A stretch of 21,143 nt of DNA from Symbiobacterium sp040797425 (lineage in GTDB: Bacteria; Bacillota; Sulfobacillia; Symbiobacteriales; Symbiobacteriaceae), in the NCBI RefSeq assembly GCF_040797425.1, contig NZ_JBFNEH010000052.1, positions 1 through 21,143 of the forward strand, written 5' to 3'. How positions within the stretch are numbered: the first letter of the stretch is position 1; each line of letters opens with the position of its first letter. Below, piece after piece: positions 15,082 to 21,143 of this stretch. The position numbers were made by a program, and so were the translations under genes. The notes below the pieces were generated by a model. The model saw only the letters and a program-made list of their open reading frames with translations, had not been told where the DNA came from and searched no databases.

Positions 15082-15110
15082 ATGATAGCTTGGCGCGATC
15101 GCAAACACAA
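15082..15110 (-). promoter_or_regulatory. Promoter of the 6S RNA candidate
   Basis: Minus strand TTGTGT (15110-15105), 17-nt spacer, TATCAT (15087-15082). Start of transcription would be at about 15074-15072, roughly 25 nt before the closing stem of the RNA, so a 5' trim would be needed for a mature 6S. Confidence 0.5.
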
Positions 15111-15147
15111 GCCTTGACAACGCAGCGCCCCGGCGCGTGGCCGGGGC

Positions 15148-15501
15148 TCATGCCTTGATCAGCCGCACCTCCAGTTCGTCCGGAGAACGCCACTGAAGCT
15201 TCGTGGCGCCCGGCACGACGCGACAGGGAAGCGGGAACGACCGGGCAACGGTGCCGGCTGCGGCGCTGTAGCGGAAGAAGCCCGGGCCCTCCAGGCGTTC
15301 CTCGTGGGTACGGTGGCCTGAGACAGAGAGGCCGTACTCGCTCACCTGCACCTGCACCGACCGCGGGTCGAGCCCGGTGGTGCGGAAGCGCACCGTGAGG
15401 GAGTGGGCGTCCTCTTCCCACACCGGCGTGAGCGCCGGACCCGCCGCCGGCCACATGCGCGGCTGCCGCCGCATCAGTTGATCAAGCAGGGTAAGGTGCA
15501 T
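15148..15501 (-). CDS. Small Hsp20 / alpha-crystallin-like protein
   Basis: A 117-aa protein with an alpha-crystallin-type beta sandwich: EDAHSLTVRFRTTGLDPRSVQVQV, then YGLSVSGHRTHEE (the strand normally written LtIsGeR), then GFFRYSAAAGTVARSFPLPCRVVPGATKLQW and DELEVRLIKA. The last part stands where the family has its GVL strand but lacks the typical wording, so this is a divergent member. Small heat-shock proteins hold unfolding clients in the cytoplasm. The ATG at 15501 follows GGGAGGGTGGAGG. The frame stays open upstream to an ATG at 16056, which would add 185 Ser/Thr/Pro-rich residues encoded by the repeat array; I judge this to be chance openness. Member of Hsp20 family likely; chaperone activity is inference. 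Confidence 0.7.
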   Translation of the reverse strand: MHLTLLDQLMRRQPRMWPAAGPALTPVWEEDAHSLTVRFRTTGLDPRSVQVQVSEYGLSVSGHRTHEERLEGPGFFRYSAAAGTVARSFPLPCRVVPGATKLQWRSPDELEVRLIKA

Positions 15502-15651
15502 CGCCTCCACCCTCCCTTGTTCATCGTATGCACGGCAGGAGCGGCGTTGAACGCTCGGTGCAGGCGGTGCCGACAGGTCACCCGGAGTGTTGGCGCCGGG
15601 CCCCGTGGAGGCGTACGGAAAGTGGTGGTCGCCGGGGGATGGTCTTCCCCT

Positions 15652-16298
15652 CGCGTATGCTCTGTCCGTGATGAGTGTTGATGTAGGCCCGGGTGGTTCC
15701 GATGGCGATGCTGACGCCAGCCCGGGCGGGAGCGCGGCCCGGGCGGGGGCGCCGGACGCGTGCGTCCTGTTCGTGACCGCTGTTGGTGGCGGCATGGGGA
15801 AGACGCTACCGGATGCGTCCCTTCTGTTCGTGCTGAGTGTTGACGACGGCTCGGGCGGGGCGCCGGACGCGTGCGTCCTGTTGGTGACCGCTGTGGGCGG
15901 CGGCATGGGGAGGACGCTGCCGGGCGCGTCCCTTCTGTTCGTGCTGAGTGTTGATGGCGACCGTCGTGAGACTGTCGTCAACAGTAAGCTCGAACAGAGC
16001 ATACGCCCCGGCGGGGACGTAGTCCGGGGAGGTGGCGGACTGCCACACAAAGTCACGCCTGTGTCAACAGCAAGTGCGAACGGAACCTATGCGACGGGGA
16101 ACACTATCAACACCAGCCTCGAACAGAGCGTACGCGTCGGCAGGCGCGCAGTCCACGGAAGCGGCGGGCGCATCAGTCAGGGTCACCGCGCGCGTCAACA
16201 GCGGCAGGGAATCTGCTCCACCACAACAGCAGCGACGTCCCGGCGCCCAATATGAGGCGCGTTCAACGGTGATACTTACCCCAGAACAGAGTACATGA
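15652..16298. repeat. Two-orientation array of a 31-bp element, 8 clear and 2 decayed copies
   Basis: Consensus GCGT-N5-CTGTTCG-N7-TGTTGAYG with fixed internal spacing. Forward copies: 15653-15683, 15758-15789, 15812-15847, 15868-15900, 15924-15960. Inverted copies: 15976-16006, 16061-16094, 16104-16138; degenerate inverted copies lie near 16191-16220 and 16260-16298. All left copies point right and all right copies point left, meeting near 15965. Forward copies are spaced by multiples of three bases (105, 57, 54, 57); inverted ones are not (86, 43, 88, 68). The array fills the space between the Hsp20-like gene and the DoxX-like gene; the last copy ends 22 bp before the DoxX start. The remaining 15502-15651 holds nothing I can name. 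Nature unknown: protein-binding array, decayed coding repeats or mobile-element ends. Confidence 0.75.
15749..15970. repeat. 111-bp tandem duplication inside the array
   Basis: Two adjacent units of 111 bp (15749-15859 and 15860-15970), each holding two copies of the 31-bp element. The first 95 positions differ at only seven sites; the last 16 positions have diverged. The period is a multiple of three, which keeps frames open on both strands. Confidence 0.85.
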
Positions 16299-16320
16299 GA
16301 CCAGATCGGAGAGGGTTCCA

Positions 16321-16917
16321 GTGCAATCGACGACGTTCCGCGATCCACCATTGGCCCAGTTTCTCTTCGAGAACACGGCATCGGCCTGGATCTGGCTGCT
16401 CGCCCGGCTCTATCTGGGCTGGCAGTGGCTGCAGGCGGGCTGGCACAAGATCACTGACCCGGCCTGGATGAACGGCGGCACGGCCCTCCAGGGCTTTTGG
16501 GCGAAGGCAGTAGCGGTGCCGGACCCGCCGGCCAAGCCTGCGATCACCTATGGCTGGTACCGGAACTTCCTGACGGCGCTGCTGGAGGGCGGCCACTACA
16601 CCTGGTTTGCCAAGTTGGTGGCGGTGGGCGAAATCGTGATCGGAACCGCGCTGCTGCTGGGGGTGCTGACCGGCTTCGCCGCCTTCGCCGGAGCCTTCAT
16701 GAACTTCAACTTCATGCTGGCCGGCAGCGCCAGCACCAACCCCGTGCTCTTCACCCTGGCCGTCCTAATCCTCATGGCCTGGAAGGTGGCCGGCTACTGG
16801 GGGCTCGACCGCTACTTGCTGCCTGCGCTGGGTACCCCTTGGGACCGGCGGCGGGTGGCGAGGGAGCAGTACGAGCCCGAGCGGGTGCCAGGGCCGGGCG
16901 AGCGGCCGCGGGTGTGA
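16321..16917 (+). CDS. DoxX-family membrane protein
   Basis: A 198-aa membrane protein with four hydrophobic helices, matching the DoxX / thiosulfate:quinone oxidoreductase small-subunit-like family. Helix 1 region is WIWLLARLYLGWQWLQAGWHKI, helix 2 WFAKLVAVGEIVIGTALLLG, helix 3 FAAFAGAFMNFNFMLAG, helix 4 PVLFTLAVLILMAWKVAGYWG. The central loop (about 45-85) is longer than in minimal DoxX proteins, and the charged C-terminal tail is probably cytoplasmic. The GTG start at 16321 follows GGAGAGG. In other bacteria DoxX proteins take part in redox or sulfur-stress complexes at the membrane; the role here is unknown. Single gene with its own terminator; the repeat array lies directly upstream. Confidence 0.88.
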   Translation: MQSTTFRDPPLAQFLFENTASAWIWLLARLYLGWQWLQAGWHKITDPAWMNGGTALQGFWAKAVAVPDPPAKPAITYGWYRNFLTALLEGGHYTWFAKLVAVGEIVIGTALLLGVLTGFAAFAGAFMNFNFMLAGSASTNPVLFTLAVLILMAWKVAGYWGLDRYLLPALGTPWDRRRVAREQYEPERVPGPGERPRV

Positions 16918-16942
16918 CGGAAACGGCCTCCATAACGGGACA

Positions 16943-16970
16943 ACCCCCATGGCGGGGGGTGTTTCTGTGT
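16943..16970 (+). terminator. Rho-independent terminator after the DoxX gene
   Basis: ACCCCC (16943-16948), a six-base loop, GGGGGT (16955-16960), then GTTTCTGTGT on the plus strand. It starts 26 bp after the stop codon. Confidence 0.65.
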
Positions 16971-17061
16971 TGAACCGTGGTGCCTCGGCATCACAACAGC
17001 AGGAGGGTCACCCTGGCTGGCGAAAGAGACCAGATACCACGCGCACCGGGGGCTGGAGTAG

Positions 17062-18039
17062 ATGCTGGACTGGAAGGACTTGCGACACGGGACGGCCGCC
17101 CAGCAGCAGGCACACGCCGCGCTGGAGGGACTGGGCATCATGGACCTGCTGGCTCCCCACGATCCCGTGCTGGCCGGCACCTTCCCACTGGACCTCAACA
17201 TCCCGGGGAGCGACCTGGACATCGTCTGCGCGGTGTACGACACCGAGTTGTTCCGGCATACCCTCACCAACGCCTACGGGCACTTGCCTGACTTCTCGGT
17301 GCGCTCTGCGGTGAAGCACGGACTGCCCGCCGTCATCTGCAAGTTCACCTACCGCGGCATCCCGGTAGAGGTCTTCGGCCAGCCGCTGCCCTCCCGGCAG
17401 AGCCATGCCTACCGCCACATGGTCGCAGAGGCACGCCTCCTCGCCCTCACTGGTCCCGGGGGAGTGGAGGCGATCCGCCGCCTGAAGGCAGGCGGGCTGA
17501 AGACCGAGCCAGCCTTCGCCCAGTACTTCGCACTGCCGGGCGACCCCTACGCGACCCTCCTCACGCTGGCCGATGCCCCCGAGCACGAGCTGAGCCGGGT
17601 GGTCCAGAACGCCCGGCGCATCCGGACCGAATGCCTCTTCTGCCAGATCGCCGCGGGCGGGGAGGCCAGCCGGGTATACGAAGACCCCTACACGGTGGCG
17701 TTCATGAACATCCGCCAGGCCAATCCCGGGCACGTGCTGGTGATCCCGAAGCGGCACGTGGAGCAGGTCTTCGACCTGGACGACGACCTGGCCGGCAGGC
17801 TCGGGCGCACGGTCGCCCGCGTGAGCCGGGCCGTCCGGGCGGCGTTCGGCGTGACGGATCTCAATGTGTTTCAGAACAACGGCGAAGCGGCTGGTCAGGA
17901 GATGTTCCACGTCCACTTCCACCTTTTCCCACGGCGTCAGGGGGATGGGCTGTTCCGGGTCTACCCGGGACACCTGCCGCCGCCCCAGCCCCGCGAGGTC
18001 CTCGACGCCCTGGCCGAACGCATTCGGGAGGAACTGTGA
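17062..18039 (+). CDS. DUF4269 nucleotidyltransferase-like domain fused to a HIT hydrolase domain
   Basis: One uninterrupted frame of 325 aa holding two domains usually found as separate proteins. Residues 1-180 match DUF4269: HGTAAQQQAHAALEGLGI, then VLAGTFPLDLNIPGSDLDIVC with the nucleotidyltransferase-type pair D51 and D53 in G49-S-D-L-D, and YRGIPVEVFGQ. Residues from about 190 form a HIT domain of the Hint/HinT branch: CLFCQIAAGGEASRVYEDP, NPGHVLVIPKRHVEQ, FQNNGEAAGQEMFH, with the histidine triad H283-V-H285-F-H287. HIT proteins hydrolyse or transfer nucleotide phosphoramidate bonds through the central His, here H285. The Cys pair in CLFC is common in HIT proteins. ATG at 17062; the nearest GGAG is only three bases away, so the start is less certain. 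The fusion suggests that adenylylation and de-adenylylation are coupled, which is inference. Confidence 0.88.
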   Translation: MLDWKDLRHGTAAQQQAHAALEGLGIMDLLAPHDPVLAGTFPLDLNIPGSDLDIVCAVYDTELFRHTLTNAYGHLPDFSVRSAVKHGLPAVICKFTYRGIPVEVFGQPLPSRQSHAYRHMVAEARLLALTGPGGVEAIRRLKAGGLKTEPAFAQYFALPGDPYATLLTLADAPEHELSRVVQNARRIRTECLFCQIAAGGEASRVYEDPYTVAFMNIRQANPGHVLVIPKRHVEQVFDLDDDLAGRLGRTVARVSRAVRAAFGVTDLNVFQNNGEAAGQEMFHVHFHLFPRRQGDGLFRVYPGHLPPPQPREVLDALAERIREEL

Positions 18040-18117
18040 GAGGAACTTCAGCCGGCATCCGGGGCCCCGGGAAAAGGCCGGACACGTGCTGCCTCGTGCG
18101 TCGATGCGCCAGCCCGG

Positions 18118-18561
18118 TTAAGCCCGCGGCCACGTCGCCTCCAGCAGGATGCCGTGCGGGTCGAAGAACAGCATGTTCTGGATGGCGCCGATGGTGCCGG
18201 TGGGCGTGGCCTCCACGCCGTGCTCCCGCAGCCGCTGCCGCAGGGCCTCTGCGGCCCTTGCGTCAGGAAGCGAAAAGGCGATGTGCTGCATCGCACCCGG
18301 GATGAACCCGCCCCGCCGGAGCTCCTCCAGCGACAGCCGGTGGATCTGGGCGGACGGGTTCTCGAAGAAGTGCAGGCCCCAGGTATGCGCCGAGACGCCC
18401 GGGCGGATGAAGCAGTGCCGCTGCGGCAGCACACCCCCGCCGACGCGGATCTCTCCCACCTGCATCCCGAGCACGCCGCCGTAGAAGGCGATGGTGGCGT
18501 CGAGATTCGGGGTCACCAGTGCGATGTGATGGAAGCCCTGCCACGGAACCGGCTGGTTCAT
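18118..18561 (-). CDS. VOC (glyoxalase/bleomycin-resistance/dioxygenase) superfamily protein
   Basis: A 147-aa protein with two beta-alpha-beta-beta-beta modules. Module 1 starts GFHHIALVTPNLDATIAFYGGVLGMQ, module 2 starts GAMQHIAFSLPDARAAEALRQRL and ends FFDPHGILLEAT. Candidate metal ligands are H12, H64 (GLHFFEN), H93 and E141. The HFFENP and DPHGILLEA wording is closer to ring-cleaving-dioxygenase-like or glyoxalase-like members than to fosfomycin resistance proteins. The start is the ATG at 18561 with GAGGAGG eight bases upstream; another ATG at 18565 is out of frame. It lies downstream of the glycosyltransferase on the same strand. The substrate cannot be named. Confidence 0.88.
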   Translation of the reverse strand: MNQPVPWQGFHHIALVTPNLDATIAFYGGVLGMQVGEIRVGGGVLPQRHCFIRPGVSAHTWGLHFFENPSAQIHRLSLEELRRGGFIPGAMQHIAFSLPDARAAEALRQRLREHGVEATPTGTIGAIQNMLFFDPHGILLEATWPRA

Positions 18562-18675
18562 CCATCTCGCCTCCTCGTGTGCATGTCGCCAGACGTACAG
18601 CCAGAGCGACCGCGCGCCGGGACGGGCTGAGGCCGGCAGCACAAAGCCCCGCCGTCAGGCACGCGCACCGCAGGA

Positions 18676-19920
18676 TCAGGCGCCTACGCGCCGCAGAATC
18701 TCCGCCACCGCCCGTCCGACACCATCCTCAGCCCGGATCTGTTCGCCCAGGGCCAACGCCCTCCGCTGCATCGCCTCGTCCCCCGTCGCCGTCCGAATGG
18801 CCGCCGCCAGCCGCTTCGCGCTGAGATGCCTGTGCGGAATCGGGGCCGGCCCGACGCCCAGGCGATGCACCTGCCAGCCCCAGAAGGGCTGATCGGTGGT
18901 GGAGGGGCAGATCACCGTCGGCCTCCCTGCCGTGAGGCCTGCGGCCGTGGTACCCGCACCGCCGTGGTGCACGACCGCCGCCATTCGGGGGAAAAGCCAG
19001 TCGTGCGGAGCGCCTGGGATGGCGAGAATCCTGTCCGTGAGCAGGGCAGGGGTCTCACCCGCACCCGTTGCAAGCACCCCCCTCACCCCGGCCTGAGTCA
19101 GAGCGTCGACGACCAGGCGGGTGACGGCGTCCCGGTCGACGCCCGACACCGAACCGAACCCCACGTAAACCGGCGGCGGCCCTGCCTCCAGGAAGGCGGC
19201 GAGGGCGGCGGGCGGCTTCCAGGCTGCGGTGGGCCGCAGGAACCAGTAGCCCGTCACGATGGCCTCGGGCGGCCAGTCGGCGGGCGGGGGCACCACGTGC
19301 GGGCTGAACGCATGCAGCACCGGGATGGGCCGTCCGCCGTGGGTGTACTCGCTCTCGCGGCGGGGACCCAGGCCCAGCCGGGTTCGGCGCCACTCGGTCA
19401 CCATGCCCCGGAAGGGGCGGCTGCCGGACCGAACGGCGGCGTAGGTCAGCCGGTTGAGCGGGCTGCCGAGGCTTCGCCCGACGAAGGCCGGCGCCGGAAA
19501 GGCCGCCGTCGGCACCACCACGGGCACCGGCGTGCCGATGAAACAGGGCACCCCGAGGCGCTCGGCCAGATGGACGCCGGCCAGCACTTTGGGGTGGTAG
19601 ATGAGCGCGTTGGCCCCCTGCGCCGCCTCCCACGCGTCGTCCAGCATGCGTCGCATCATGGGGAAGACGGTCTGACGAAGGATCCGCACCACCTGCACCG
19701 GGTTGCCGCTCAGGGCGGCCTTCCCCTCCGCCGACTCCAGCAGTGCCGCGTAGTCTGTCCCCATCGGGGCGAAGCTCACCCCATGGCTGCGTACAAATGG
19801 TTCGAAACTGCCGGGTGCCGCCAGCACCGCTTCGTGGCCGGCGACGATGAGCCCCTGCGCCAGGGCCACGAAGGGCTGAACGTCGCCGCGGGTGCCGGTG
19901 GCCAGGATCACGAACTTCAT
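18676..19920 (-). CDS. GT1-family (UGT-like) glycosyltransferase
   Basis: A 414-aa GT-B fold enzyme transferring a sugar from a nucleotide donor to a small lipophilic acceptor such as a sterol, macrolide or glycolipid. The N-terminus MKFVILATGTRGDVQPFVALAQGL is the acceptor-domain signature. The C-terminal donor-binding domain has VYVGFGSV and the motif H318-H-G-G-A-G-T-T followed by GRPTVICPSTTDQPFWG, as in the vancomycin-type and sterol glycosyltransferases. The ATG at 19920 follows AGGGGGG. No polyketide or other natural-product genes are near, so the acceptor stays open. Confidence 0.94.
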   Translation of the reverse strand: MKFVILATGTRGDVQPFVALAQGLIVAGHEAVLAAPGSFEPFVRSHGVSFAPMGTDYAALLESAEGKAALSGNPVQVVRILRQTVFPMMRRMLDDAWEAAQGANALIYHPKVLAGVHLAERLGVPCFIGTPVPVVVPTAAFPAPAFVGRSLGSPLNRLTYAAVRSGSRPFRGMVTEWRRTRLGLGPRRESEYTHGGRPIPVLHAFSPHVVPPPADWPPEAIVTGYWFLRPTAAWKPPAALAAFLEAGPPPVYVGFGSVSGVDRDAVTRLVVDALTQAGVRGVLATGAGETPALLTDRILAIPGAPHDWLFPRMAAVVHHGGAGTTAAGLTAGRPTVICPSTTDQPFWGWQVHRLGVGPAPIPHRHLSAKRLAAAIRTATGDEAMQRRALALGEQIRAEDGVGRAVAEILRRVGA

Positions 19921-20095
19921 GGACCATCCCCCCTGCTGTGTAGTCTGGACAGCGGAGGCTTTCGTTGGATCCGCGTGGGGGTGAGGGGCGCATCCGCCCG
20001 GGAGACGGCCAACCGCTGGGGTTCACGGTACCCCTGAACGCTGAATACGCCTCTGTATCCCCTCCCTCCTCTACGCGAGGGGACCGTCAGGCAAG

Positions 20096-20132
20096 CCGGC
20101 CGCCCGGGCGGCGGGAACCGCCAGGCGGCCGG
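20096..20132 (-). terminator. Hairpin downstream of katG
   Basis: CCGGCCGCC (20096-20104) pairs perfectly with GGCGGCCGG (20124-20132), and the inner GGCGG/CCGCC extends the stem. It lies 13 bp after the katG stop on the minus strand. The T tract is weak. Between it and the glycosyltransferase start (19921-20095) no convincing promoter hexamers were found. Confidence 0.65.
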
Positions 20133-20144
20133 ATTCGCTGCGGG

Positions 20145-21143
<999 letters not shown>

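Noticed and set aside
15113..15118. A perfect TTGACA on the plus strand
   Set aside because: No -10 hexamer follows at 16-18 bp and the downstream sequence is very GC-rich and antisense to the Hsp20-like gene.
14742..15147. T-box, SAM, TPP or FMN riboswitch, or SRP/RNase P/tmRNA
   Set aside because: None of the conserved core strings of these classes was found on either strand; the paired ends fit 6S RNA better.
15652..16298. CRISPR array
   Set aside because: Copies are degenerate, occur in both orientations and have unequal spacing; there are no uniform spacers and no cas genes.
15977..16381. Peptides such as AYALFELTVD read from the inverted repeat copies as small proteins
   Set aside because: The inverted copies are not in one frame (spacings 86, 43, 88), one contains a stop codon, and no ribosome binding site precedes them.
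18059..18070. Perfect palindrome CCGGGGCCCCGG between convergent genes
   Set aside because: It has no loop of its own, is made only of G and C, and could arise by chance at this base composition; no T tract follows.

Overview
The window is strongly GC-rich and codes densely on both strands. Clear GGAGG-type ribosome binding sites and frequent GTG/TTG starts are present. Gene content points to a high-GC Firmicute, most like Symbiobacterium and its relatives (inference): a bacilliredoxin, a DUF4269 domain, a YwiC-like membrane protein, an Rrf2 regulator next to a cysteine desulfurase, and rarA close to a candidate 6S RNA. In Bacillus, as I recall it, the 6S RNA gene, rarA, cymR and the desulfurase gene lie in one neighbourhood. 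Here they share one 15-kb stretch but other genes separate them. Nothing looks like a prophage, a CRISPR array or a complete insertion sequence.

Layout. 1-1783 (minus): Rrf2 regulator with its promoter, then a cysteine desulfurase cut by the left edge. 1841-4652 (minus): an unrecognised 208-aa protein followed by a class B penicillin-binding protein with two PASTA domains. 4759-6650: universal stress protein (plus), bacilliredoxin and YwiC-like membrane protein (minus). 6764-9881: a signalling block made of a stand-alone Hpt protein (plus) that meets, at a shared hairpin, a minus-strand operon of a single-domain response regulator and a PAS-PAS hybrid histidine kinase with two receiver domains. 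10165-15110 (minus): a SnoaL/NTF2-like protein, rarA, a THUMP-type RNA methyltransferase, threonine aldolase, trxA, and upstream of these a candidate 6S RNA with its own promoter. 15148-15501 (minus): a small Hsp20-like protein. 15652-16298: an intergenic array of a 31-bp element, five copies in one orientation and three clear plus two decayed copies in the other. 16321-18039 (plus): DoxX-like membrane protein and a DUF4269-HIT fusion. 18118-21143 (minus): VOC-family protein, GT1 glycosyltransferase and the C-terminal half of catalase-peroxidase KatG, cut by the right edge.

How the genes fit together. Much of the content concerns thiol/redox balance and stress: desulfurase and a likely Fe-S-sensing regulator, bacilliredoxin, thioredoxin, KatG, USP and Hsp20. 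The kinase, response regulator and Hpt protein supply the parts of a multistep phosphorelay. The least explained features are the two-orientation repeat array and the DUF4269-HIT fusion. Several starts were moved inward from the longest open frame because a promoter or a strong ribosome binding site decides them (Rrf2, PBP, bacilliredoxin, YwiC-like, NTF2-like, Hsp20-like and VOC).
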